Made by a program: the position numbers and the translations under genes. From Nakazawaea peltata (Eukaryota; Ascomycota; Pichiomycetes; Alaninales; Pachysolenaceae), in NCBI GenBank assembly GCA_001599355.1, contig BCGQ01000001.1:2731135-2795134 (forward strand): 64,000 nucleotides of DNA, read 5' to 3'. Positions 29,707-39,886 of the stretch are shown here, one piece after another. The first letter of the stretch is position 1. Each line of letters opens with the position of its first letter. The notes beneath the pieces are model-generated. The model worked only from the letters and a program-made list of their open reading frames with translations. It was not told where the DNA came from and made no database searches.

Positions 29707-32700
29707 ATGTCAGAATTGGAAGAATTCGAGTCATCTGTGGTCAATGACCTCAGAAAATCGTCCTCATTATTGGGCTCTTTGAACAAGATCTTGGTCGCCA
29801 ATAGAGGAGAGATTCCAATTAGAATTTTCAGGACTGCTCATGAGTTGTCTATGCAGACAGTTGCTATTTATTCGCATGAGGATCGTTTGTCCATGCACAG
29901 ATTGAAGGCTGATGAGCTGTATGTCATTGGTAACAGAGGTCAATTCTCTCCAGTCCAACTGTACTTGGCCATTGATGAGATCATCAAGATTGCCAAACAA
30001 CATGGTGTTAATATGATCCACCCAGGTTACGGGTTCCTCTCTGAGAACAGTGAGTTTGCTAGAAAAGTTGAGGAGAACGGTATTAAATGGGTTGGTCCTC
30101 CACATAACGTCATCGATGCTGTGGGTGATAAGGTTAGTGCTAGAACTTTGGCTTTGGAGAACGATGTCCCAGTTGTTCCAGGTACTCCAGGTCCAATTGA
30201 GTCTGTCGAAGAGGCCAAGGAGTTTGTTCTGAAGTACGGCTTCCCAGTCATCATCAAGGCTGCCTTTGGTGGTGGTGGTAGAGGTATGAGAGTCGTTAGA
30301 GAAGGTGATGATATTGCTGATCTGTTCACCAGAGCTACCTCCGAGCTGAGAACTGCTTTCGGTAATGGTACTTGTTTCATCGAAAGATTCTTGGACAAGC
30401 CAAAGCATATTGAGGTTCAATTGCTTGCTGATGCTTACGGTAATGTTATCCACCTTTTCGAGAGAGATTGTTCTGTCCAAAGAAGACACCAAAAGGTTGT
30501 TGAAATTGCTCCTCTGAAGACCTTACCAATTGAGGTTCGTGATGCCATTTTGAAGGACGCTGTCAAGTTGGCTAAACTGGCCAACTACAGAAATGCCGGT
30601 ACCGCTGAGTTCCTTGTCGATGAACAAAACAGACATTACTTCATCGAGATCAACCCAAGAATTCAAGTCGAACATACTATCACCGAAGAAATCACCGGTG
30701 TCGACATCGTACTGCTGCAAATCCAAGTGGCTGCCGGTGCCTCTTTGGAACAATTAGGTTTGTTACAAGATAAAATCACCACCAGAGGTTTCGCTATCCA
30801 ATGTCGTATCACCACTGAAGACCCAACTAAGAATTTCCAACCTGATACTGGTAAAATCGAGGTTTATAGATCGGCTGGTGGTAATGGTGTGAGATTAGAT
30901 GGTGGTAATGGATTTGCCGGTGCCATTATCTCACCTCATTACGATTCTATGTTGGTCAAATGTTCTTGTTCTGGTTCTACTTACGAAATTGCCAGACGTA
31001 AGATGATCAGATCTCTTGTAGAGTTCAGAATTAGAGGTGTTAAGACCAATATTCCATTCTTACTTTCTCTTTTGACCAATCCTACTTTCATCGAGGGTAA
31101 TTGTTGGACTACTTTCATCGATGATACTCCTTCATTGTTCCAAATGATGTCTACTAAGAACAGAGCTCAAAAATTGTTGCTGTATTTGGGAGATTTGGCC
31201 GTCAACGGTTCTTCTATTGCTGGACAAGTTGGATTGCCAAAGTTGGACAAAGAACTGTTAATCCCACCAATTCACGACCCAGCTACCGGAGAGTTGATCG
31301 ACGTCACTACTGCTCCTCCAAAGGGTTGGAGAGATGTCTTGTTACTGGAAGGACCAGAAGGTTTCGCCAAGAAGGTTCGTCAATTCAACGGTACTTTGGT
31401 CATGGACACCACTTGGAGAGATCTGCATCAATCTTTATTGGCTACCAGAGTTAGAACTATCGACTTATTGAACATTGCTCCAACTACAGCTCATGCTTTG
31501 AGCGGTGCTTTCGCTTTGGAATGTTGGGGTGGTGCTACTTTCGATGTCTCGATGAGATTCTTACATGAGGACCCATGGATCAGATTACGTAAATTGAGAA
31601 AACTGGTTCCTAACATTCCATTCCAGATGTTGTTGAGAGGTGCCAACGGTGTTGCTTACTCTTCTTTGCCAGATAATGCCATTGACCACTTTGTCAAGCA
31701 AGCCAAGGAGATTGGTGTCGACATTTTCAGAGTATTCGATGCTTTGAACGATTTGGAGCAATTGTCTGTCGGTGTCAATGCTGTCAAGAAGGCTGGTGGT
31801 GTCGTTGAGGCTACCGTCTGTTACTCTGGTGACATGTTGCAACCAGGTAAGAAGTACAACTTGGAGTACTACTTGGAAGTTGTCGACAAGATCGTCAAGA
31901 TGGGTACCCATATCTTGGGTATCAAGGATATGGCTGGTACTTTGAAGCCAACTGCTGCTAAGAAGTTGATCTCGGCTATTAGAGCCAAGTACCCAGACTT
32001 GCCAATCCATGTCCATACTCATGATTCCGCCGGTACCGGTGTAGCTTCTATGGCTGAGTGTGCTAAGGCTGGAGCCGATGTAGTGGATGTTGCTTCTAAC
32101 TCGATGTCCGGTTTGACTTCTCAACCATCTATCTCTGCTTTACTGGCTTCTTTGGAAGGTGAGATCGATACTGGACTTGAACCTTCTTTGGTTAGAGAGA
32201 TCGACAGTTACTGGGCTGAGATGAGATTGTTGTACTCTTGTTTCGCTGCTGACTTGAACGGTCCTGACCCAGAGGTTTATCAACATGAGATCCCAGGTGG
32301 TCAATTGACCAACTTGTTATTCCAAGCTCAACAAGTTGGTTTGGGTGAGAAGTGGTTGGAGACCAAGAAGACTTACGAAGAGGCCAACAAATTGTTGGGT
32401 GATATCGTCAAGGTCACCCCAACTTCTAAGGTTGTTGGTGACTTGGCTCAATTCATGGTTTCCAACAAGTTGACCTCTCAAGATGTCGAAAGATTGGCTT
32501 CCGAATTGGACTTCCCTGACTCTGTCTTGGACTTCTTTGAAGGGTTGATGGGTACCCCATACGGAGGATTCCCAGAACCTTTGAGAACTAATGTCTTACA
32601 CGGTAAGAGAAGAAAGTTGAACAAGAGACCGGGATTGGAATTGGCTCCATTCGACTTGAAGAGTATCAAGGAAGACTTGAGCTCGAGATTCGATGGTATC

Positions 32701-33234
32701 ACCGAGGCCGACGTTGCTTCTTACAACATGTACCCTAAGGTATTTGAGCTGTTCAAGAAGATCCAACTGCAATACGGAGACTTGTCTGTCTTGCCAACCA
32801 GATACTTCTTGTCTCCTCCTAAATTAAACGAGGAGATTGCCGTTGAGTTGGAGAAGGGTAAGGTGTTGATCATCAAGTGTATGGCTGTTGGAGACTTGAG
32901 TAGCAACGGTACCAGAGAGGTTTACTTTGAGTTGAACGGTGAGATGAGAAAGGTCACTGTTGAGGACAAGAAGGCTGCTGTCGAGACCGTCACTAGACCA
33001 AAGGCCGATGCTCATAATCCAAATGAAGTTGGAGCCCCAATGGCTGGTGTTGTGGTTGAGGTTAGAGTCAAGGAAGGTACTGAGGTTAAGAAGGGAGACC
33101 CATTATGTGTTTTGTCAGCTATGAAGATGGAGATGGTTATCTCTGCTCCAGTTGCGGGTAAGGTTGGAGAGGTTGTTATCAAGGAGGGAGACTCTGTTGA
33201 TGCAGCTGATTTGATTTGCAGAATCCTTAAATGA
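29707..33234 (+). CDS. PYC1: Pyruvate carboxylase
   Basis: A 1175-residue biotin enzyme that carboxylates pyruvate to oxaloacetate in the cytosol, refilling the TCA cycle. Order: biotin carboxylase domain (LNKILVANRGEI; ATP-grasp GGGGRGMR; catalytic RNAGTAEFLVD and EINPRIQVEHT), carboxyltransferase domain (FNGTLVMDTTWRD; metal-binding HVHTHDSAG), the PYC-specific domain and the C-terminal biotin carrier with biotinyl-Lys1140 in AMKM. Length matches S. cerevisiae Pyc1/2 (about 1178). The frame is open back to 29686, but the first ATG is 29707. CTG codons at residues 71, 85, 175, 206, 214, 270, 291, 336, 337 and 573 lie mostly at family Ala positions (for example WRDAHQSLLATR), strong evidence that CUG means Ala here. 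Confidence 0.97.
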   Translation: MSELEEFESSVVNDLRKSSSLLGSLNKILVANRGEIPIRIFRTAHELSMQTVAIYSHEDRLSMHRLKADELYVIGNRGQFSPVQLYLAIDEIIKIAKQHGVNMIHPGYGFLSENSEFARKVEENGIKWVGPPHNVIDAVGDKVSARTLALENDVPVVPGTPGPIESVEEAKEFVLKYGFPVIIKAAFGGGGRGMRVVREGDDIADLFTRATSELRTAFGNGTCFIERFLDKPKHIEVQLLADAYGNVIHLFERDCSVQRRHQKVVEIAPLKTLPIEVRDAILKDAVKLAKLANYRNAGTAEFLVDEQNRHYFIEINPRIQVEHTITEEITGVDIVLLQIQVAAGASLEQLGLLQDKITTRGFAIQCRITTEDPTKNFQPDTGKIEVYRSAGGNGVRLDGGNGFAGAIISPHYDSMLVKCSCSGSTYEIARRKMIRSLVEFRIRGVKTNIPFLLSLLTNPTFIEGNCWTTFIDDTPSLFQMMSTKNRAQKLLLYLGDLAVNGSSIAGQVGLPKLDKELLIPPIHDPATGELIDVTTAPPKGWRDVLLLEGPEGFAKKVRQFNGTLVMDTTWRDLHQSLLATRVRTIDLLNIAPTTAHALSGAFALECWGGATFDVSMRFLHEDPWIRLRKLRKLVPNIPFQMLLRGANGVAYSSLPDNAIDHFVKQAKEIGVDIFRVFDALNDLEQLSVGVNAVKKAGGVVEATVCYSGDMLQPGKKYNLEYYLEVVDKIVKMGTHILGIKDMAGTLKPTAAKKLISAIRAKYPDLPIHVHTHDSAGTGVASMAECAKAGADVVDVASNSMSGLTSQPSISALLASLEGEIDTGLEPSLVREIDSYWAEMRLLYSCFAADLNGPDPEVYQHEIPGGQLTNLLFQAQQVGLGEKWLETKKTYEEANKLLGDIVKVTPTSKVVGDLAQFMVSNKLTSQDVERLASELDFPDSVLDFFEGLMGTPYGGFPEPLRTNVLHGKRRKLNKRPGLELAPFDLKSIKEDLSSRFDGITEADVASYNMYPKVFELFKKIQLQYGDLSVLPTRYFLSPPKLNEEIAVELEKGKVLIIKCMAVGDLSSNGTREVYFELNGEMRKVTVEDKKAAVETVTRPKADAHNPNEVGAPMAGVVVEVRVKEGTEVKKGDPLCVLSAMKMEMVISAPVAGKVGEVVIKEGDSVDAADLICRILK

Positions 33235-33275
33235 TTAGTTAGTTTTATTTAGTTGTTATTTATGAGAGATGTAGA

Positions 33276-33314
33276 AGTAAAGGTAAAGGTAAAGGTAAAG
33301 GTAAAGGTAAAGGG
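33276..33314 (+). repeat. GTAAAG hexanucleotide microsatellite
   Basis: About six tandem copies of GTAAAG (AAGGTA in another phase) begin some 40 bases after the PYC1 stop codon. It is a simple-sequence repeat in the 3' region, likely variable in length between strains. Confidence 0.75.
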
Positions 33315-33870
33315 GTAGTAGTTTGGAGAGATAGTGTAAAGGGTGAGGGTGACTGTGAGGGTGACTGTGAGGGTGTAGGTATTAATTTTTCTCTACTCTT
33401 AGTCTACATGATTTTCGCGTCTCTTCATTTTATCATCATTGATTTTCTCATTCTATATGATTTCTACTGCGTGGATATTAAATATATCAATGTGGAGAAG
33501 GTGATAATTAGTAGTTTGGGAGAGGGGAATGTGAGAAGGTGAAGTAGGTGGGATAGATATAGGTGGGGGGTAAAAGGGGTGAAGTTGGGTAGTGGAGATT
33601 AAGAATGAAATGGATTTGGAAGTTGATATTGCTTAGGTTAGGCTAATTGTGGTGGCTGTTTATCCCAACTCCCTCAAACTCACCACCACCCCCTCCCCCA
33701 TGCTTACCCTCCACCTATTTCTAACCCTCATACACCCACCCTCATCTTCACCTTCTCAATCACCAAATTCTCTACTAAATTACCCCCTTTAGTTTTCTTA
33801 CTTTTTCCTTACTAAATTTCTCACCTTAAGTTCGCTCAATACCTTTACCCCTTTAAGATTCCTCCACTAC

Positions 33871-33981
33871 TTTACGCTTCGCTTTCTTTACGTTTTCGCT
33901 TTCTTTACGATTTCTCCCTTTACGATTTGCTTCTTTACGATTTTCCCCCTTTACGTTTCGCTTAGCTTTCTCTCCTTTACG
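33871..33981. repeat. Array of seven TTTACG motifs upstream of ADP1
   Basis: TTTACG starts at 33871, 33887, 33904, 33919, 33934, 33950 and 33976, a near-regular 15-17 base spacing except for the last. Most copies are preceded by C/T-rich sequence and followed by CGCTT-like or ATTT sequence. It is a degenerate minisatellite or a clustered binding site (CGTAAA on the other strand), about 350 bases upstream of the ADP1 ATG. Confidence 0.6.
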
Positions 33982-34333
33982 TTTTCGCTTCCTCGCTTCT
34001 TCTTTACCGCCCCTAAATTTCCTAACCAAGTACCCCGCAATGCGCATGGCTCAAACCAGCCGCTTTGCTACCGATGGCAATCAAATAACCACCATCAATT
34101 GGGATCACAACGGACTACACCAGCGTTTCGAACCGTTCAAAAGACTCAAAAGTCTCATTGGCCCATACGTTGCAGTTAATTTCACTCGATTTCACTCGAT
34201 TTCAACCCATTTGAACCCATTTGAATCCACCATTCCACCTAGTCCACTCATTAACCGCCGTCACAATCGCCCAAATCATACCATAGAGACCCAATAGAGA
34301 CCCAATTCAAACTCAATAAACTCAATAAACTCA

Positions 34334-37300
34334 ATGGCTCAGATAGGCGTGTTGCGTGTGTTACGCATGTGGTGTGTGTGGCTGTTTTTCATCCAATTGA
34401 TAGCACTGACCGCCACCAACCCTTTGGCAATACTTGAACTCGAGGCAACCGAAGACAAATGCCCGCCATGTTTCAACTGTAATTTACCCAACTTCAATTG
34501 CCAACAATTCTCATCATGTAACGAATTCACAGGATTGTGTGAATGTCTCGACGGATTCGGTGGCCAAGATTGCTCTCAGCCGTTGTGTGGATCTCTTGCT
34601 GATGGCCAAAATGGAAGACCTGTAAGAGGAGATGAACATTGTGTATGTGAAGATGGTTGGAAGGGGATCAATTGTAATATGTGTACGGAGGATTCTGTGT
34701 GTGATCTGCTTGTTCCTGGTGATTTGAAGGGTACGTGTTACCAAGGAGGAATCATTGTCAACCAATTCCATCAGATGTGTGATATCACCAATAAAAAGAT
34801 CGTCCAAATATTGGACGGGAAGAAACCTCAGGCTACTTTTAGTTGTAATAAGACGTCGGCCGAGTGTAATTTCCAGTTTTGGATCCTGGAAGTGGAGAGT
34901 TTTTATTGTGATTTGAGTAGTTGTCAGTTTGAATATGACTTGAATTCCAATACTACTCATTATAAATGTGAAGAGGTCGCTTGTAAATGTGTTCCTGATA
35001 GAATGCTTTGTGGGGAGAAGGGGTCAATTGATATTTCCGACTTCCTTACTGAGACAATCCGTGGTCCGGGAGATTTCTCGTGTGATATTCTGTCTAAGGA
35101 TTGTAAATTCAGTGAGCCAAGTATGAACGATTTGATTTTATCGGTATTTGGAGATCCTTCCATCTTTTTACATTGTGAATCTGGAGAATGTCTTCATTAT
35201 AGTGAGATTCCAGGGTATGAGATTCCTGATAAACTGAGATTGGGGTTATATCAGTCGCTTGCTCTTGTTGTAGCTCTGGTTTTAGTAGCTTTAGTGCTGT
35301 CTCTTACTGTGTGGGGGATCAAAAGATCTCCATTATTCTCTTCAGGTAGTGTCACATTGGGTGGAGATCATGAAGATCCGTCCCTGGAACTGATCCCACT
35401 GATTTTATCTTTCCAAGATGTATCTTATTCCGTAAATGAGAAACCTATTTTGAATAATGCTTTTGGATCTGTTGGTCCGGGAGAATGTTTGGCTATTATG
35501 GGAGGATCAGGAGCTGGTAAAACCACCTTGCTTGATATTTTACTGGGCAAAAATAAGACTGGTGATCAGAATGCTTCGTTGTTTGTTAATGGAGAACCTG
35601 TTAGATCTCAAAATGATTATAAAAAATACCGTAAAGTGATTGGGTTTGTTGACCAAGAAGACCATCTTATTCCTACTTTGACTGTTTATGAAACTGTGTT
35701 GAACAGTGCCTTGTTGAGGTTACCTACAACACTTTCTTTAGAGGCTAAGAAACTCAAAGTGTATGAAATCTTGACCGAGTTGAGAATTTATCATATCCGT
35801 GATAAAGTGATTGGGTCAGATTTTGAACGTGGAATTTCCGGGGGTGAAAAGAGAAGAGTTGCTATTGCTTGTGAACTTGTCACTTCACCTGCTATTTTGT
35901 TCCTTGATGAACCAACCTCGGGTCTCGATGCTTATAATGCTAAGAATGTTGTAGAGTCGTTAATTCGTTTGGCTCATCAATATCAAAGGACTATTGTCTT
36001 CACTATTCATCAGCCTAGAAGTAATATTGTAGCTATGTTCGATAAGTTGGTACTTTTAAGCCAGGGAGAGACGGTTTATTCGGGTAATATGCTTGCATGT
36101 GGAGAATTCTTTGCTAGCAAAGGGTTCAGATGTCCTCCAGGATATAATATTGCCGATTATTTGATCGATCTTACCTCGGGAGAAGAGAAGAGGACTGTTA
36201 GTGTAGAAGGAGATCTTGAAAGTGCTTCTTTCGAAGATGATATTCATCATGTAGATCCTACAGCTTCGGATGATGATCCTACTAGAGAATGGGCTCATTA
36301 TGCTGTTCATAGAGATGAATATAATAATACGTTGACTAAGAGGAAAGTGCCAACTGCAGCCAAATCCTCGGCTATGGATTCCATTTTCACCTCTTCCATT
36401 CAAGCCGAACAATTATTAGCGGAAATCAAAGAAATTAACGACAGATTCGCTTCAGGAAGTGATTCTCGTTTAGTCTCGGTATTAAAACTGACTCCATCTT
36501 ACTCCAAACCGGGAATTGCAGGTCAGTTTGTCATCTTGTCCTCTAGAACCTTCAAAAATCTTTACAGAAACCCTAAATTATTACTTACTCAATATGCTCT
36601 TTCGATCTTTGTCGGATTGTTCTGTGGATATTTATACTACGATATTGCCAATGATATCAGTGGATTCCAGAACAGACTCGGATTGTTTTTCTTCCTTTTG
36701 ACATTCTTAGGTTTCTCGTCATTGACCGGATTACATTCCTTCTCTGTGGAACGGATCATTTTCACTCGTGAAAGGTCTAATAATTATTACCATACTGCCA
36801 GTTATTACTTGAGTAAAGTGGTCTGTGATGTCTTGCCATTGAGAGTTTTACCCCCAATCTTCTTGGCCATCATAATTTATCCGCTAGTCGGATTGAACAT
36901 GGAAGGTAATACGTTTACCAAATGTGTGATGGTGTTGATTTTGTTCAATTTGGCTGCTGCCATTGAGATCTTGATCGTGGGGATCTTGATCAAAGAACCA
37001 GGAACTGCAACGCTTGTAGGAGTTTTAATTCTCTTATTCTCGTTATTATTCTCGGGACTTTTCATCAACCAAGCTACTATCCCATCTCAAATCGAGTGGA
37101 TTCAGAGATTCTCCGTCTTCCATTACGGATATGAAGCACTTATCGTGAATGAGGCACGTACTTTGACCTTGAAAGAGCGTAAATATGGCTTGGATATCGA
37201 ACTTCCTGGTGCTACAATCTTGAGTACTTTTGGATTCAATGTTGGAGGATTCTGGACCGATTCCTATTGGTTAGCAGGAATGCTTGGACTGTTCTTTGTG

Positions 37301-37345
37301 GTGGGATTCATAGGATTACATTACTTTGTATACGAAAGAAGATAG
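34334..37345 (+). CDS. ADP1: ABC transporter, ABCG/White type (Adp1)
   Basis: A 1003-residue half-size ABC transporter. A signal peptide (about residues 1-30) leads to a long lumenal/extracellular Cys-rich domain with EGF-like sequence (CECLDGFGGQDCSQPLCG). One transmembrane helix follows (about 303-325). The nucleotide-binding domain has Walker A GGSGAGKTT at 390-398, signature SGGEKRR, and Walker B ILFLDEPTSGLD. The C-terminal ABC2 membrane domain has about six helices and ends YFVYERR. This layout, EGF then NBD then TMD, is specific to Adp1 (S. cerevisiae YCR011C, 1049 residues). Its substrate is unknown in yeast. The ATG at 34334 begins a good signal sequence. Confidence 0.93.
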   Translation: MAQIGVLRVLRMWCVWLFFIQLIALTATNPLAILELEATEDKCPPCFNCNLPNFNCQQFSSCNEFTGLCECLDGFGGQDCSQPLCGSLADGQNGRPVRGDEHCVCEDGWKGINCNMCTEDSVCDLLVPGDLKGTCYQGGIIVNQFHQMCDITNKKIVQILDGKKPQATFSCNKTSAECNFQFWILEVESFYCDLSSCQFEYDLNSNTTHYKCEEVACKCVPDRMLCGEKGSIDISDFLTETIRGPGDFSCDILSKDCKFSEPSMNDLILSVFGDPSIFLHCESGECLHYSEIPGYEIPDKLRLGLYQSLALVVALVLVALVLSLTVWGIKRSPLFSSGSVTLGGDHEDPSLELIPLILSFQDVSYSVNEKPILNNAFGSVGPGECLAIMGGSGAGKTTLLDILLGKNKTGDQNASLFVNGEPVRSQNDYKKYRKVIGFVDQEDHLIPTLTVYETVLNSALLRLPTTLSLEAKKLKVYEILTELRIYHIRDKVIGSDFERGISGGEKRRVAIACELVTSPAILFLDEPTSGLDAYNAKNVVESLIRLAHQYQRTIVFTIHQPRSNIVAMFDKLVLLSQGETVYSGNMLACGEFFASKGFRCPPGYNIADYLIDLTSGEEKRTVSVEGDLESASFEDDIHHVDPTASDDDPTREWAHYAVHRDEYNNTLTKRKVPTAAKSSAMDSIFTSSIQAEQLLAEIKEINDRFASGSDSRLVSVLKLTPSYSKPGIAGQFVILSSRTFKNLYRNPKLLLTQYALSIFVGLFCGYLYYDIANDISGFQNRLGLFFFLLTFLGFSSLTGLHSFSVERIIFTRERSNNYYHTASYYLSKVVCDVLPLRVLPPIFLAIIIYPLVGLNMEGNTFTKCVMVLILFNLAAAIEILIVGILIKEPGTATLVGVLILLFSLLFSGLFINQATIPSQIEWIQRFSVFHYGYEALIVNEARTLTLKERKYGLDIELPGATILSTFGFNVGGFWTDSYWLAGMLGLFFVVGFIGLHYFVYERR

Positions 37346-37404
37346 ATAGAATAAAGACAGATTGTTAAATTGATGTAGTGAGGTATGTAGTTGGTGTAAT
37401 GATG

Positions 37405-39732
37405 TTACCATGGGTTCTCTTCGATTTCTCCCCATGTTTTATGGGCTAAACCTGAAGGCAGTTGAAGTTGCTTGAAGATTTCGTCTCCACCGAAAGCAGA
37501 CGACACATAGTCTCCTCCGTAGTCATCTCTTGCGGTTTCTTCGTACTCGTATTCATTTTCATCTCTCTCATAATCACGGCCTTTCTCGGAGCTTTCGTAA
37601 ATTTCATCTATATCATCGACAATTTCTGGTGGTAAGAATGGCTGGAATTGTCTAGAATGCATGTCATTATATTGAGTAGTGAATTCTCCTGAGTACTGCT
37701 TGAGTAACTGTTGGATATTAGGTAAAGCCACGGGGAAAATCATATCAGGATTGAGGAAGATATTCTCGTGTTTATCGGCAGTTGTATAGTACAAATTGGA
37801 TGGAACTTTGGAAGTCTCGGCCATTTTCTTCAACATTTGTACTGAAGGTTTGGGGAAATGTACTTCATCTACTTCGTATCTGTACCCTTTGACGACTTTG
37901 AGGATCTGATTTGGATTCAACAGGGTGAAACTCAGTGCTGTTTGTTTCAGTAACTCTTCTTCTTGAATCGAGGTCATAATTTGTAGCCATTGAAGAAGCT
38001 CGATAGCAGGCAGTAAATGTTGACGTCCAATTTGGTATAAACTGTTATAGTAGAACTTCAAGTCTGTAGGATCCTTTGAATCATTGTTGAATCGAGCAGT
38101 ATTAGTTAATTTAGTACCTTCTGAGGCCAATTTATCTGGGAAATTCTTATCTTCATCGGTCAATTGGGGCTGGAAATTGTTAGTTCTTAACCAATCTTCG
38201 ACTATAGATAAGTTCAATCTGATTTGGATGGCTCTTGTACGAGATTGGTACTCTTTTTTAGCTATCATCCGATCAAAGACACTGGCTCCTATCCAATATA
38301 ATACTGAGGAGAGGGTTTGTTGCCTCGAGAGTTCATTTACGTTGTGTAAACTTAACACATACATTAAGGCACCTAAAGTCTGAGTCACTTTGATAGGAGA
38401 AGGTTTCATTTGTTCTTTAGGAGGTGGTGGATACAACATATCGACGATATCATCGTATGTGGTCTTACTGTTGACGAACTTCTTCTTGAAGAATCTCCAA
38501 TCACGCTGGAAGGCTACATTTTTGGAGTCCAGCAAGCTTGTATAATCCAAGAGACAAGAGTCGATCAAAGGATCGAGTCTGTTATTGATAGAGAAAGCCA
38601 ATTGGGCGATCAACGTCTGCTGAGTATTGATGAGTTCCTGTAAAAATTTGGGGTATTTGGTGAAGAATTTACAAGCAGAGTCACGATAAAGATAATAATA
38701 CAAGAAATTGATCACAGATAACCAATAACTGAGCATCATAATGTCACCTTCAGCTTGGGAAATGGAGGGAACACCACTTTTAGTGTTGGTTTCGGATCTT
38801 ACACGGGTCAAGAACAAGTCTAAGAGAGTCTCACAGAGATTCGATGACCCCGCAATGGTATCAGCATACCTTAAACATTGGAATACAACGGCTGCTGGTA
38901 AGGTGGTACGATGACGGTACTTATCAGGTAAGGAAAAGATATAGTCGAGCAATTCAGTCAAGCTGGAGTCGTGGAATGGGATATACTGACCTTTTGAGAC
39001 TCTATCGAACTCGAAAGGACGATCATAAGCGGCTCCTGTGAAAAGATCTGGCCCGGCAAACGTATCATTGAAGGTTCCGGCTTTATACAATTGGTCCTCA
39101 GAGGTATCTTTGATGTTAATCGTGGCTATTCCGGCCGTTTGAAGTCTTATATTGGCTTCGAGGTCAGGATCGCTCAATCTAGATGCTATTGGAGTATCAA
39201 TTGAGTCGTCAATATCTGGTTCAACAGTGGCTATCTTGATAAGATTATGGTCCATAAAGTACTCGTACATTTGAGAGCCTGGTAAGGCCAAATCTATGGC
39301 ATTTTTCTTGGATTTTGAGGATTGGAGGTACGGATCAGCTCCTCCAGTTAAAAGTGTAGTCACAATGTCTGGGAAATTCATGTATGTTGCCCACATTATT
39401 GGGGTCCATTTAAACATTTCATCTGGCTCATTACAATCGGCTCTGAAGGTGACTAAGAGGTCGACAATGTCGGCCTTATTGAAGCAAATGGCGTAAATGA
39501 GGGGTGTCAACCCACTCTTATCGTACAAATTCAAGATTTTGGAGTCTTTGGAGAGAAGATCATTGACAATCACGTTATCTCCTTCAGCTGCGGCGAGACA
39601 AAGCTTGATGAGAGGACCGGCGTTGTCACCGAGCAGGGTCAAGGCCTTTTTGGCGGCCAATACTTGGGCAAAACTGGTGTCTGTGCCCATGGCAAGACCG
39701 GCCGTTGCCTTTAAAGTGTTCCACAGTTCCAT
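37405..39732 (-). CDS. Ankyrin-repeat and dilute (DIL) domain protein
   Basis: A 775-residue cytosolic protein. Three ankyrin repeats lie at about residues 34-150 (SGLTPLIYAICFNKADIVDLL, then KWTPIMWATYMNFPDIVTTLL and the start of a third). A DIL domain, the cargo-binding fold of class V myosins, covers roughly 250-640 (SYWLSVINFLYYYLYRD; then QTLGALMYVLSLHNV; and the terminal LLKQTALSFTLLNPNQILKVVKGY). The C-terminus is acidic and Tyr/Glu-rich. The architecture matches fungal ankyrin-DIL proteins such as the one I recall as S. cerevisiae YPR089W. A trafficking role is inferred from the DIL domain only. No myosin motor is present. Confidence 0.8.
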   Translation of the reverse strand: MELWNTLKATAGLAMGTDTSFAQVLAAKKALTLLGDNAGPLIKLCLAAAEGDNVIVNDLLSKDSKILNLYDKSGLTPLIYAICFNKADIVDLLVTFRADCNEPDEMFKWTPIMWATYMNFPDIVTTLLTGGADPYLQSSKSKKNAIDLALPGSQMYEYFMDHNLIKIATVEPDIDDSIDTPIASRLSDPDLEANIRLQTAGIATINIKDTSEDQLYKAGTFNDTFAGPDLFTGAAYDRPFEFDRVSKGQYIPFHDSSLTELLDYIFSLPDKYRHRTTLPAAVVFQCLRYADTIAGSSNLCETLLDLFLTRVRSETNTKSGVPSISQAEGDIMMLSYWLSVINFLYYYLYRDSACKFFTKYPKFLQELINTQQTLIAQLAFSINNRLDPLIDSCLLDYTSLLDSKNVAFQRDWRFFKKKFVNSKTTYDDIVDMLYPPPPKEQMKPSPIKVTQTLGALMYVLSLHNVNELSRQQTLSSVLYWIGASVFDRMIAKKEYQSRTRAIQIRLNLSIVEDWLRTNNFQPQLTDEDKNFPDKLASEGTKLTNTARFNNDSKDPTDLKFYYNSLYQIGRQHLLPAIELLQWLQIMTSIQEEELLKQTALSFTLLNPNQILKVVKGYRYEVDEVHFPKPSVQMLKKMAETSKVPSNLYYTTADKHENIFLNPDMIFPVALPNIQQLLKQYSGEFTTQYNDMHSRQFQPFLPPEIVDDIDEIYESSEKGRDYERDENEYEYEETARDDYGGDYVSSAFGGDEIFKQLQLPSGLAHKTWGEIEENPW

Positions 39733-39886
39733 TTAGGGGCAATTGGCGTTCTTATCGACCCTTGATCGAAGGCGACTCAGTTACGGTGTCATTTTTAGCA
39801 GGGTAACGACGGGAGGATATTCGTAAAATGCTAAGTTGGCGCAGGAGAAAAGTTGTATATTGCTAAGTATTGATATTTGTAAATTG

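Larger units (their letters stand above)
33235..34333. promoter_or_regulatory. Repeat-rich spacer between PYC1 and ADP1
   Basis: 1.1 kb with no gene. It contains four kinds of short repeat: GTAAAG hexamers just after PYC1, GGGTGACTGTGA units near 33346-33375, the TTTACG array (33871-33981), and short duplications right before ADP1 (TTTCACTCGA, ACCCATTTGA, GAGACCCAAT and ACTCAATAA, each in tandem, 34178-34335). A reverse frame at 33853-34047 is only the translated TTTACG array. Confidence 0.55.

Noticed and set aside
29707-33234. CUG read as serine (CUG-Ser clade)
   Set aside because: The affected positions are conserved as Ala in diverse fungi, and several have no Ser in relatives that I recall.
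33853-34047. Reverse-strand Lys/Arg/Glu-rich frame
   Set aside because: It is the translation of the TTTACG array and neighbouring repeats.
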